From the NCBI GenBank assembly GCA_025529335.1, contig JAMYHX010000034.1, positions 100,681-164,680 of the forward strand: 64,000 nucleotides of DNA. The letters are read 5' to 3'. The translations under genes were made by a program, and so were the position numbers. Source of the DNA: Rhizopus sp. PT2906. Lineage: Eukaryota > Mucoromycota > Mucoromycetes > Mucorales > Rhizopodaceae. Each line of letters opens with the position of its first letter. Position 1 is the first letter of the stretch. Below, one piece after another: positions 44,734 to 56,381 of the stretch. The notes below the pieces were generated by a model. The model saw only the letters and a list, made by a program, of their open reading frames with translations. It ran no database searches and was not told where the DNA came from.

Positions 44734-46980
44734 ATGACTGCCGAGACCGAAACCTTTTCTTTCCAAGCTGAGATCTCTCAGTTGATGAGTTTAATCATCA
44801 ACACTTTCTATTCAAACAAGGTATTATAAGAAATATTTTACACACACACACACACACGCGCGCGCGCACGCGCGCTTTAAGAGAGATGGTATGCTTACAT
44901 GTTTTGCATAGGAAATCTTCTTGCGTGAATTGATCTCAAACTCCTCTGATGCCTTGGACAAGATCCGTTATCAATCCTTGACTGACCCCTCTGTCCTCGA
45001 CAGTGAAAAGGAACTCTTCATTCGTATCATCCCTGACAAGCAAAACAACATCTTGTCTATTCGTGATACTGGTATTGGTATGACCAAGGCTGATTTGGTC
45101 AACAACTTGGGTACCATTGCCAAGTCTGGTACCAAGGGTTTCATGGAAGCCCTCTCTGCAGGTGCTGATATTTCCATGATTGGTCAATTCGGTGTCGGTT
45201 TCTACTCTGCTTACCTTGTTGCTGATAAGGTTCAAGTCATCACCAAGCACAACGATGACGAACAATACATTTGGGAATCTGCCGCTGGTGGTTCTTTCAC
45301 TATCACTCGTGATGAAGTTAACCCTCCTCTCGGTCGTGGTACTGAAATGCGTCTCTTCTTGAAGGAAGACCAAGTAAGATATATGCATATATATAAAAAG
45401 AAAAGAAAAGTTCTAATGATAAATAGCTCGAATACCTCGAAGAAAGAAGAATTAAGGATATCGTCAAGAAGCACTCCGAATTCATTTCCTACCCCATTCA
45501 ACTCGTTGTTGAAAAGGAAGTTGAAAAGGAAGTCGAAGGCGAAGAAGAAGAAGAAGAAAAGGCTACTGACTCCAAGATTGAAGAAGTCACTGACGAAGAA
45601 GAAAAGAAGGATGAAAAGAAGAAGAAGACCATTAAGGAAACCGTGACCGAAAACGAGGAACTCAACAAGACCAAGCCTCTCTGGACACGTAACCCCGAAG
45701 ATGTCAAGCCTGAAGAATATGCCGAATTCTACAAGGCTCTTACCAATGACTGGGAAGACCACTTGGCCGTCAAGCACTTCTCTGTCGAAGGTCAACTCGA
45801 ATTCCGTGCTATCCTCTACGTTCCCAAGCGTGCTCCCTTCGACATGTTTGAAACCAAGAAGAAGAGAAACAACATCAAGCTCTACGTCCGTCGTGTCTTC
45901 ATCATGGACGACTGTGATGAATTGATCCCTGAATGGTTGAACTTTGTCAAGGGTGTTGTTGACTCTGAAGACTTGCCTCTTAACATTTCTCGTGAAATGC
46001 TCCAACAAAACAAGATCTTGAAGGTCATCCGCAAGAACTTGGTCAAGAAGTGTCTTGAAATGTTCCAAGAAATTGCCGAAGACAAGGAACAATTCGATAA
46101 GTTCTATGAAGCCTTCAGCAAGAACCTTAAGCTCGGTATCCACGAAGACACCCAAAACCGTGCCAAGCTCGCTGAATTGTTGCGTTACCACTCCACCAAG
46201 TCTGGTGATGAAATGACCTCTCTTAAGGACTACGTCACCCGTATGCCCGAGAAGCAAAAGAACATTTACTACATCACCGGTGAATCTCGCACTGCCATTG
46301 AAAACTCTCCCTTCTTGGAAGGTTTCAAGAAGAAGGGTATTGAAGTCCTTTTGATGACTGACCCTATTGATGAATACTCTACCACTCAATTGAAGGAATA
46401 CGAAGACAAGAAGTTGGTCTGTATCACAAAGGAAGGTGCTGAACTCTTGGAAGAAGATGAAGAAGAAAAGAAGAAGCGTGAAGAAGAAGCCAAGGAATAC
46501 GAAAACTTGTGCAAGAGTGTCAAGGATATCCTCGGTGACAAGGTCGAAAAGGTTGTTCTTTCTCAAATCTTGACTGATTCTCCATGTGTCTTGACCACTG
46601 GTCAATTCGGTTGGTCTGCCAACATGGAACGTATCATGAAGGCTCAAGCTCTCCGTGATTCTACTATGTCTAGCTACATGGCTTCCAAGAAGACCTTTGA
46701 ATTAAACCCCAAGCACTCCATCATCAAGGCTCTTAAGGCCAAGATCACTGCTGATGCTAACGACCGCACCGCCAAGGACCTCGTCACCTTGTTGTACGAA
46801 ACCTCTCTCTTAACCTCTGGTTTCTCTCTTGATGATCCTAGCTCCTTCGCTACTCGTATCAACCGTATGGTCTCTCTTGGTCTCTCTATTGATGAAGATG
46901 AAACCACTGTTGATGAACCCGTTGCTCAAGCCGCTGCTGAAGAAGTTGCTGAAGTCTCCAAGATGGAAGAAGTTGATTAA
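44734..46980 (+). CDS. cytosolic HSP90 chaperone
   Basis: Three exons (44734-44820, 44912-45373, 45427-46980) give 700 aa. The N-terminal GHKL ATPase shows [34 protein letters not shown] and [18 protein letters not shown] charged Glu/Lys linker follows (about 215-265), then the middle domain with [20 protein letters not shown] and [15 protein letters not shown]. It ends with MEEVD, the TPR-co-chaperone docking signal of the cytosolic form. Codon use is strongly biased toward C-ending or T-ending preferred codons (AAG, GTC, CTC), consistent with high expression. Intron 1 holds a (CA)n/(CG)n repeat. Confidence 0.99.
44840..44875. repeat. (CA)n-(CG)n alternating purine-pyrimidine tract in HSP90 intron 1
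   Basis: About 36 bp of strict purine-pyrimidine alternation, a sequence type able to adopt Z-DNA. It lies inside the 91-nt first intron. Confidence 0.85.
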
Positions 46981-47374
46981 ATTGTACAGTTTATATAGAT
47001 GTAAAAAAAAAAGTTTAGTGTTTATATAGAATGCTTTCTTTTTGTTGGAAAAAAAAAATAATAAATGAAAATATCTTCTGTTATCTTGTGTAAATCAATC
47101 TTTGCTTTCATTAATCGATCTGACGGTCTTTTTATATGAAGGGCCCAATTTGTATGGCTCACTTTAACCACTTGGTATTGGTTAATCTAGCAGTAAAAGC
47201 ACAGCAAACTGCATGATTTGTGCTGAAAGAGTGTGCTGTTAGGATTGTGGCTAGATTCAGTGATCCCATAAGTGTTATCACTGGTGGCATCAATAATAAG
47301 GTCTTTATCAATAGCGGAAAGAACCAAAATAAGAGGAGGGAGTGCTTTTATTTAATAATCAAATACGGATACAT
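46981..47374. other. HSP90 3' flank to secreted-peptide gene
   Basis: No gene seen. It includes two A-runs just after the HSP90 stop and the convergent 3' end of the small secreted peptide gene. Confidence 0.5.
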
Positions 47375-47542
47375 TTAATAAGAGTTGCAGCAATACCAGC
47401 AGTTGCCAACTTTAGATGGCCAATAGCCTGCGGGGCAATAAGTAGGTTGACTATAGTAGCATTCTCCGACGCAGGCACCTTCAACAGCAGATTTAGCCAT
47501 AAGAGAGCCAAGAAGGAAAAGAACAGCAGAGATAACCTTCAT
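47375..47542 (-). CDS. small secreted cysteine-rich peptide (55 aa)
   Basis: A single exon encodes a 55-residue preprotein. The first 22 or so residues (MKVISAVLFLLGSLMAKSAV) form a signal peptide with Lys, a hydrophobic core and small residues before the cut. The mature part of about 33 residues contains six Cys in the pattern C-x3-C-x7-C-x11-C-x2-C-C and is rich in Tyr and Trp (CYYSQPTYCPAGYWPSK, GNCWYCCNSY). I do not recognise a family. A TATAAATA box lies about 48 bp upstream, supporting a real transcription unit. Secretion and disulfide bonding are inferred. It could be a cell-wall or antimicrobial-type peptide, an effector-like protein or a signal. It lies between HSP90 and a GH18 chitinase. 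Confidence 0.7.
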   Translation of the reverse strand: MKVISAVLFLLGSLMAKSAVEGACVGECYYSQPTYCPAGYWPSKVGNCWYCCNSY

Positions 47543-47588
47543 TCTTTAAACTTGTGTGTGATAAAGTCAATGGGAATAGATCGAAGCC

Positions 47589-47598
47589 CTTATTTATA
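47589..47598 (-). promoter_or_regulatory. TATA box of the small secreted peptide gene
   Basis: GGTATAAATA on the minus strand, about 48 bp before the start codon. Confidence 0.5.
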
Positions 47599-48470
47599 CC
47601 CGAAAGCGTGGACATATTCATCTGAAACACGACTAGATTGATTATCAAGGTTTCCGTTTTAACCCTGCATATGCTAACGAAGCATAATGCAATTTATTCC
47701 TATGGGAATGCATTACATAGATATCATAACCTTAAAGTAAGCCAAAGTAGACAGCAGACGAAGAAGAACATTGATCTATGGAAGACAGCGTATAAGCAAT
47801 ATGTGACATTGCCTGTTTGGAGTAGCTAGACAAGACATTGGTTGAGTCATCTTTAAGGATTACAACATAGAGACAACAAAAGTATATCTTTGTGAAACGC
47901 TAGACTACCATTGCATTTGCATGAATGCTTAATAAACTCAAAATGATGGTATAACTACACGCAAGTTCCTACTGCCTAAAGAAGGGAACATTCAACTTTA
48001 TGCTGCCACTTTCTCTCAAGAGAAAATTACATATAGTGAATTGTACGTACAAGCATAATATGCGCTTTATGAAAGCTTATTTAGTATAATAATAATGAAC
48101 CAAGTGACCCAGTGACTTTATGTTTGTATTTCTTTATGAGCTACCATTTTTGGAGAATTGCATTATATCCTGGATATCATTAATGCGAGCATAAGGATTT
48201 CACCAACGTATTTTATCCCTGTCTACTAGTTTCTATTTTTTGTAGGAAAGAGCAATAATGAAACCAATAACACTAATTCAAGAGTATTGCATGTATATCT
48301 TGTTATTTCTTCATGATTCAAGGGTCTTCCGTCTCAACAGTATGTCCTGACCTTTTTGTTGTTGTCATATCTACTTGCATTCATGTTCGGAATGAAATGT
48401 CAATATCTCATCTTTCTAAAGTGTATACAAGTTTTTGTTCTACAATAGAACTCTGCAACAGCTGAATATA
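47599..48470. other. intergenic region upstream of the chitinase gene
   Basis: No supported coding region. A 63-codon open frame at 47638-47829 lacks any recognisable feature. The region should hold divergent promoters for the secreted peptide (minus) and chitinase (plus). Confidence 0.5.
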
Positions 48471-49910
48471 ATGATAAAAATAGATATTTTCTTGGCTCTT
48501 TTTTTCATTTTACTTTTCTTGACTTCTCATATGGAACCACCTCCAGCAACAAACGAACCTGTTATTGCAGGTTACTTTGCTAATTGGTAACATTGCATAA
48601 CAAAGGCAAAGCGAGGAACTTAACTCAACTGACTAGAATGTAATAGGGGAATCTACGATAGAAAATACAATGTTGTTGATGTAGCTACTCAAGCCAATAA
48701 ATTGACCCATATTCTATATGCATTTGCTAATGTCCAACCGGATGGTCAAGTTGTTCTTGGGGTAATATAAATTATTACACGATATAGAATATAATAATAA
48801 TAATTATAAATATAGGACGCTTATGCAGATATTGAAAAGCATTTTCCAGCAAGTAAAAAAAAAAAAAAAAATAAACAAATATAAAACCTCTCCCTTATTC
48901 ATACATAATATGTAGACCAAGCAGTCAACCGAAAAGAAGATGGATGGAATGATCCAGGCAAGAACCTTTACGGTAACTTTAAGCAGTTCTATTTACTCAA
49001 ACAACAACACCGTCATCTCAAAGTGTCGCTTAGTATTGGCGGATATACATGGTCCACTCACTTTGGCGCGGTTGCGCGTGATCCTCAGAAACGCAGATTG
49101 TTTGTAGATAGCAGCATCAAACACCTAGCCAACTTGGGTCTAGATGGGCTAGACATTGACTGGGAGTACCCCAAAGATGATGAGGAAGCGTTTTATTATG
49201 TGCATCTGCTCTATGAGTTGCGACTGGCGCTTGACAGATATCAACAACAGTGCCAACAACTGAATCAGTCGCGACTATTACTCACAGTACCCGTGCCTTG
49301 TGGCCCTGATCATTATCGTAAATTGAGATTGACCGAAATGCAACCTTACGTGGACCTATTTTACCTCATGGCATACGACTATGCTGGCTCATGGGATTCT
49401 GTCGCAGATCATCAAGCGGCTGTTTATGGTGGCAGATTGAATACAGAACAAGCAGTACAGCACTATATCGCCTGTGGTATCCCTCCACATAAGCTAGTCG
49501 TAGGCATGCCTTTATATGGTCGAGGATTCTGTAATACGGCGGGGCCGGGTCATCCTTTCCAAGGACTGCCTCGAGGTACCTGGGAAGAGGGCCAATTTGA
49601 TTACAAGACATTGCCAAAACCGGGCGCTGTAGAATACCACGACTTTGATCGACTAGCTTCATGGTCTTATGACCCTCAGGCTCGTGAATTTATCACATAT
49701 GATACACCTCAGATGGTTGCTGCAAAGTGCAATTACATACAACAAAGACGGCTGGGTGGTGCCATGTTTTGGGAACTAAGTGCAGATTGTCCTCAGAGAA
49801 GTCTGGTCAACGCGGCCTACGATGGCTTAGGAAGGCGGTTAGATCAGGTACCTAATCATTTGGATTATCCAATGAGTGAGTATGACAATGTACGAAACGG
49901 TATGAAATAA
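48471..49910 (+). CDS. GH18 chitinase, secreted or membrane-anchored
   Basis: Four exons (48471-48586, 48647-48761, 48816-48852, 48916-49910) join in phase to give 420 aa. The N-terminus MIKIDIFLALFFILLFLTSH is a signal peptide or anchor. The GH18 barrel starts PVIAGYFANWGIYDRKYNVV, has the substrate-binding SLSIGGYTWSTHF and the catalytic motif DGLDIDWEYP (Glu as proton donor) near residue 170, then MAYDYAGSWD and GGAMFWELSADC. These are all the hallmark GH18 motifs. It hydrolyses beta-1,4-linked N-acetylglucosamine and probably remodels or recycles cell-wall chitin. No chitin-binding module or GPI signal is visible at the C-terminus. Confidence 0.96.
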
Positions 49911-50503
49911 AGCATCTATTTTGGCAGATGATTCTCAAAGAAGACCTGTTATTACACTTTATTCGTACATTGATAAAATAACACGACCAACAAATGATAT
50001 AAATAAGAGCCCATCAAAAGAATAGGATAGCTTTTTTTTAGTAAATCAGTCGTTGCATTAATCTATAAGCACTTTTATTAAAAAAGGGATTTATTAAAAA
50101 GAGAAGCAAGAAAAATGAATAAACATTTAAAAGAGACTATCAATGTCTTACCCGAAGTGTATCTTGAGTGTAAGCAGCAATAACTAGCTCGGAAAAGCAA
50201 GAGAAGACAAAAAGAAAGAGCAAGAAAATAAGGTTTGAACAGGTTGTGGGTGGCATGGCACCATAGATGATATTTGGACAAGGGAAGGAGAGGTTTATAC
50301 ATCATTTTTGTGAGCTATCCGATACCTTTAATTATATACCAGAGTACTTTCACCCAGGGTAATTAAATATAAATAATAAACAATTCCATTTAATGAGGTA
50401 TAATCGAATAAAAAGAAGGAAAAAAGATTTTAAAAAGGGAGTCAATATGAAAGAGTATATACACATACATGCAAAAAAAAACGATAATAAAATAATATGA
50501 TGT
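49911..50503. other. intergenic region between chitinase and first VTC gene
   Basis: No gene seen. It is the convergent 3' flank of both genes, AT-rich with a few homopolymers. Confidence 0.5.
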
Positions 50504-52736
50504 CTAACGGAAACGAAGGTAAAAGTTTACGATTAATGCAGCCACCAAGAGAACACAGAGGACAGCAGGGCCCCACAGATCATCATAACGACCCACAATA
50601 CGACGGTTGATCATCCTAAAAACAAAATTAATATACAAAAAATAAAACAAGATAAAAAAAAACTTACCATGCACGACGTTCAAACTGATACAAGGCATAG
50701 ATAGCAATACCAGCCGAAATACCGATAAAGAGAGCACCAGCAATACGAGACACTTGATCACCAAAGTTGAGTAAATTAAGAGCCACTGACAAGAGTAAAG
50801 CACAAAATTGAAGCCAAGCGATAAAGGTACGTTCATTTGAAAAAAACACCTTGGGTTCTACCTTGACCTTCTTGACAGGGATAACCGCATTGGGATCGTT
50901 GGGGTCCTTGACATACATGCCTGAGCTTTCAAAGAGTCGTTTACCACCAGAGCCATCGCCCATGTCCAGACGAATATCTCCATTAGAGAACACGATCGCT
51001 TCGCCAAGAGGTCCATCGGGATTTTTAACCCGTTTTTCCTTGAGCGGGCCGTAATTGAGCGGATCATCTCCCTTGACAACCAGAGTAGACTGCATACGAT
51101 GAGGACGATTATCCCAATCATTGATCGATTTATTTCGGTCAAGAAGGGCCTTCTTTGCTTCCTTGTTGTTTTCATTGACCAAGTCCATTCGCAGTTGCTC
51201 AGCTTCCATGGCACGACGGTATTGACCATCGACCAGTGGCTTGAAAGATTTGGAACGACTGAGACCAAAATTGGAAGCACGAGGCTTCCGAATATCAATT
51301 TCCATTTCAGACAGCCACCAGGGTAACAGTGGCAAACGGTCACGGAAGAGATAAGACGCGCCATGTAAATATTTAGAGAACCGTGGCACCTCATGGACAA
51401 GATGTGAATCTAACAACTTTTTGAGCCACTCAGGGGTACTGTTTCCAGGTTCTACATTTGCTTCTAGAACTGCATAAGGGAATCGCAAAATCTCGGATTC
51501 ATGTAAGTAGCTGAATGGATAATCGATGCCAACATCTTGTCGACGCCAGTCTTGAGGTCCTCTACGTCTAGCCCTCATAAAGTTGTCTTCACGCACAAAT
51601 GCCACATCATTATCAATCTTGACACGCACACGTGGGTCTTCTGGCATTTGGAACACAGTGCGGTGATAGAACACACGGCAGACAGGTTCCAGTTGTTTGT
51701 CTCGAATGGATGTTTGAATACCGTTGGCAATAAAGTAGGCTTGGTCGACAAGTTTAGGATCTACGCCCTTGGCTCGTAATCTGCTGGTGTACTCTTGTGC
51801 GCTAAGAGTGCCTGTCATGAATCGATGTACGTCATCTGCAACTAACTCGATGCGGTCCTTGACGGAAGCACCGTCGAGCCAATGAGCCTTGTGTGTGCTT
51901 CGTTCAGCAAAGACAGTCTTGTTAGAGGTTGGACCATGCCACTTGAAACGGATCGCTTCGGCACCTTCATCACGCTGAAGTACGCTTGTATAAAGACCAA
52001 ACTCTTGATTATCTAAATAGATATTGGACACCGCGGCATCCGAAGGTTCGTATCGCTTGTCTGAGTTCTGGATGAAGACAGGTAAATGAAGCATGATGAT
52101 CGATTTGACTTCAGTAATATTATCCGGATGAATCCAGTATTTGGCTGTAGTATCATCATCGTTCAATCGCTGAACATTGTTTTCATTGAAAGGACTTGTC
52201 GCACTCTTGGGCCTCTTTCCACGTTGTTTACACAGATCGAGTAAAGCAGAAATGAAGACGATAGCAACATCAAATCGTTGCTTATCCAACGGTTTTGCCC
52301 TTAATTTTGGAATATATTCATGTTGTAAGTCTAGGCCAGTGTATTTGTCGTGTTTTTTAAGTATTTTTTGAAATCCAATATAATTTAGCCTTGTAAATTT
52401 TGCCAAGTCATTTACATCAAACAGAACCTCGGTTAATGCATCCTCCATAATTGTCCAATTTTGGTCAGACGACCACGAGGGATTATTTATAAACGTTTGG
52501 ATTGTCCTCTCACAATAGCTAATTCTTGCTTCCACCTCGCCTAATTTTGCAGTTACAAAATCATAGACCTTTTCTAGCTCATTATCCAGCTTTCTAACAA
52601 ATTCTTGTTCATCCTGTTGATTCCATGTATGATCTAACTGCCTTGAATTTAAGTCATTCTTTAAGACATCGTATGAGATATAAGATAACTTCCACGGTGG
52701 AAATATTTCTTGTTGCAGATGCTCAGCAAATTTCAT
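50504..52736 (-). CDS. VTC complex subunit (SPX-VTC-DUF202), paralogue A
   Basis: Two exons (52736-50668 and 50615-50504) give 726 aa. The order is SPX domain (MKFAEHLQQEIFPPWKLSYI, residues 1-150, with KLRAKPLDKQRFD), a VTC tunnel domain (YLDNQEFGLYTSVLQRDEGA to FSKYLHGASYL, about 215-480), a linker, and a DUF202 three-helix membrane domain (NERTFIAWLQFCALLLSVAL to the end). The VTC complex makes inorganic polyphosphate from ATP and moves it into vacuoles, with SPX sensing inositol pyrophosphates. Compared with paralogue B and yeast Vtc4, conserved basic positions of the tunnel are altered: AIRFKW instead of AIR-x-RW, and AERSTH instead of ERKTH. It may therefore be a regulatory (Vtc2/3-type) subunit. 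This assignment is inference. Confidence 0.93.
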
Positions 52737-53040
52737 ATTTTACACACAAACAAAAAAAAAAGAAAGAGAAAAACAAGAAAAGGATTTTTTTGAAGTTAAA
52801 AATAGTAAATGCTCATTGTAATTTTAGTCAAAAAAAAAGTCCGCATACCTTTTTCTTGGACAACCAATGATACTGTTTATGATGACATCCATATACAAAA
52901 ATAGTACAAGAACAAGGGGCGTAAAAAGAGATAAAGAGATATGTGTGTGGTATAAGGAGAATATCATTCCTCTCCTTTTTTATTATATTTCTTTGGTGTA
53001 TAAAGGTTTCATCAACGTCATCACCATGAAGCAAAAAGTT
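52737..53040. other. short intergenic spacer between the VTC genes
   Basis: About 300 bp, no gene seen. It holds the promoter of paralogue A, with A-rich and T-rich runs. Confidence 0.5.
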
Positions 53041-55315
53041 TTACATGTCGGAATTATTAGTATTGTTTACACCCAAATAAGTATTACTTTGTGGTGGTGT
53101 ATTGAATCGAAGAGCAAAGTTAAGCTATAAAGATGAGTTTCTTTTTTTTTATGCATGTATACAATCAAGTACTTACAACAAGGGCACCGATCAATAAGAT
53201 ACACAAAAGCACGGGTCCAAAGATATCATCGAATCTCAAATGAGGTTTGGTTGCTATTCTATGCGCTCTCCAACGATAAAATCCAAAGGAGTAAAAAGAA
53301 AACAAGAAGGCAATACCAAAAAAGACGGCTCCCACAATACGGTTGACACGATCACCAAAGTTCAAGAGAGTAACAGCAGCCGACAGAAGGATGGTAGCAA
53401 AGTGCAACCAATGAATAAACGTACGTTCATTAGCAAAAAAGATTTTTGGCTCAACCATCGCGCCTCCTTCCTTGTTCTTCTTTTTCTTCTTCTTTGGTTT
53501 TTCCTCTTCTTCGTCTACTTCTGCACCCAGCTTTTCTTCTTCTGCCTTCTTTTCCTTTTTGTTCTTTCTGCCTTCTTCCACGATCGTAATGTCTTCACTA
53601 AACAGTCGTTCCTTTTCCTTTTCATCCTTTTCGACTTGTAAATAAGAAGATCTTGGCGTATGCTTACCACCAATGAGAAAATCGGTGGAGGCTGAATCCA
53701 AAAATACCGTCGTCCTTCGTCCATCCGTGGGCGACATGACTCGACTGATGGAAGAAGCAACGGTGGGTGATAGAGGACTATGTTGTGACCAGATGGGATC
53801 ATCAAATGGGTTACTTGCTCGAGACGCAACCGAGCATCGATTGACAGTGCGTTTGAAGCCAGAGCTTCGTTCTAGCTGAGATTCAAGGTAGCCCATACGA
53901 TACTTACCATCGATCAGTGGTCTCAAGCTCTTGGACCGAGAGAGTCCACTGAAATTGCCTGTAGGTTGTTTGGCGTTACGGATATCGAGTTCGAGCTGTT
54001 CCAACCACCAGGGTACCAAGGGCAGCCTTGAGTTCCAAAAGTAGGCAACACCTTGCAAGTATTTGGAAAATCGAGGTACTTCATAAACCAATCGTGAATC
54101 TAACAGTCGCGTGAGCCATTCAGGAGGAGGTGTCTGGGTTGTGGTCTCCATGATGGCGTAAGGAAATGAGTAGACCTCCTCCTCAGAGTCAAAGGGATAA
54201 TCCATATTCTCTCTTCGCCAATGTCCTCTCGGTGGATTCTCGCGTATAAAGTTGACATCTGTGTCAAGTGTGATGATGATGCGTGAGTCATCAGGAACCT
54301 GAAAGACAGTGCGATGATAGAATACTCGCATCATCGGCTCGAGCTCCCTTTCCTGTATTGACATTTGAATGCCCGAAGCAATCGCATGACACTTTTTCAC
54401 TTGCTCCTCAGACATGTTCTTCTTGTCACGCAAGTCGTTGGCGTACTGCTCAGCTGTATAGGTGCCTTTGATAAACCCATCCACTTGATCTACATTGAAT
54501 GAAATCTTGTCCTTGACGGATAAACCGTTCATCCAAGGTGCATGGTGTGTCTTGCGTTCGATATAAACTTCCTTTGCCTCATTTATAGGTCCGAGCCAGC
54601 GACAACGAATTGCCTCGGCTCCTTCGTCTCGTTGAAGTCGGTTCTGATATAGGTCGAAATAAGGGTTGTCAAAGTAAATGCTGGATACTGAGCTATCTGA
54701 TTGTTCAATTGGTTTGTCTGTGTTGGATATAACGACGGGTAAATGAAATAACAAAATAGCCTTCAACTCTGTAATATTGTCAGGATGTACCCAAAACTTG
54801 GCCTTTTCGAATGTGCCGTCTATATTTGAAGGTGAAGGGGGCCTTGCCTTTCCATGAAGTCGACAGAGGTCATGAAGAGTGGCTATTTTGACAAGAGCGA
54901 GATCGAATCGTTGTTTATCTAGTGATTTTGAACGTAGCCAGTAAAGTAACCGAGAGTGATCAAACTTGGTTTCGTTTATTAATTTTTGTAAAGCCAAGAA
55001 ATTGTAACGAGTGTATTTTGAAAGGTCGTTCAGGTCAAGTAGCATCTCTGTTAGTGCATCATCGGTTGTTTCATACACTAAAGGTGATGTCACATTTGAA
55101 AGGCTTCGTTCACAATAAGATATCCTTGATTCTATTTCACGCTGTTTTCTATTAATAAATAACTCTACTTTGTCTGCTTCTGCTGATATGATGGATTCGA
55201 ACTCGGGCTGTGATATGTATTGATTTTTTAAATTGAATTGTATTTCTTCATAATTGACATATTCGCTTCTCCAAGGCTCATAAATATTCTCTTTAAATTC
55301 TTGTTCAAAATTCAT
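53041..55315 (-). CDS. VTC complex subunit (SPX-VTC-DUF202), paralogue B, Vtc4-like
   Basis: Two exons, 55315-53177 and 53124-53041, give 740 aa. The second exon supplies LNFALRFN, matching VNFYLRFR at the end of paralogue A, so the read-through stop just after LVVST is intronic. The layout is SPX (MNFEQEFKENIYEPWRSEYV), VTC tunnel domain (IYFDNPYFDLYQNRLQRDEG, AIRCRWLG, YIERKTHH, YPFDSEEEVYSFPYAIMET, PRFSKYLQG) and a C-terminal DUF202 membrane domain, joined by a Lys/Glu-rich linker. It keeps the Arg-x-Arg and ERKTH residues used for phosphate binding in yeast Vtc4, so it is the better candidate for the catalytic polyphosphate polymerase. It lies about 300 bp upstream of paralogue A on the same strand. 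Confidence 0.93.
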
Positions 55316-56381
55316 TTAGAAGAAAAAAATAAATAAAGAAAAAGAGAGTCTTTAGCGCATTGTACCTAAAAATATGAATCAACTCCGTTTCTTATTTGTA
55401 TCACCATTGTCTGATTCATGTGGCTTATGCTTGATTAGGCTCATCAGAAACAACAGAACATCTTTATTCTGAAGTCAACATAAAAGGAGTACAGTTCTTG
55501 TGTTGCTCAATGATACAAGAAAGATTAAAGATTTTTTTTGTCGTACAAGGCTTGGCAGATCCATCCCTACATATCCGGCACTCTGAAACCCGGGCTATTT
55601 TTTCTAATCAGGAGAAATACAAGTCCTTCATAAGCATGACCATTGCATTTTCTAACCTCTTTTTTGAATCATGAGTGTATTTGAATAAACAAGTTCTAGT
55701 CACATGATCGCCAAATCCCTCCCCCCCCCCTTGACAGATCAATAATACAAGTGGATAATCATATTAAACTTGACCGACACATTTTATGCTTGTCTACTTT
55801 AGACTTTGTAGCCTAAACCTTACTATGACAACATATTGGAGAACAACAAAAGGGGAAGAGGCCATTTTCGTTTATAAACTCGTTCGAACAAAAGTCGGTT
55901 TCCAGACTAAAGGCAATACAGACTTTTTTCTGATGTAATTCGTTCAATGGCTCTTTATTCATTCTTCTTTCAGCATAATCAGGTATTTTAATAAGAGAGA
56001 GAGGTACTTTTACTAGACTTACAAGAAAGCGGTGGCTTATTGACTACGTCACAAACCTTGAATACCTTTGCTCTCTCTCTCTCTCTGCTTCTCTCTCTTT
56101 TTTTTCTTTCTTTCTCTTTTCTCAGTCGGCGGTCAGCTCCCATTCTGTTTCTCCTTGCGGCCTTATTTTTTTTATTCTAAAACGGTTAAAGCCACTTTTT
56201 AAGTACCTTTTTTTTTTTTTTTTCTAATTGCCATCAAAAAAGAGAGAAAAAGGAAAGTTATTTTTTTTCTTCCCTTTCTTTACTGCATCCACCTTTGGGC
56301 TTAATATTAACTATTGATATTTGTATGTATTTACTTTCTCGAGAAAAATAAAAAGGTGATAATTAATGTATTGATTAGGAA
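55316..56381. other. 1.07 kb divergent intergenic region between VTC-B and transportin
   Basis: No gene seen. It contains ten consecutive C at about 55722-55731, long CT repeats at 56070-56100 and a run of 16 T at about 56208-56223. It should include both divergent promoters. Confidence 0.5.

Noticed and set aside
45232..46647. A 471-codon open frame antisense to HSP90
   Set aside because: It is a shadow produced by strong codon bias in HSP90 (the third-position pattern suppresses stops on the other strand). It shows no independent domain, and such antisense frames are well known for heat-shock genes.
55190..55210. GAGTTCGAATCC B-box-like sequence on the minus strand
   Set aside because: It is coding sequence of VTC paralogue B (PEFES) and lacks the rest of a tRNA.
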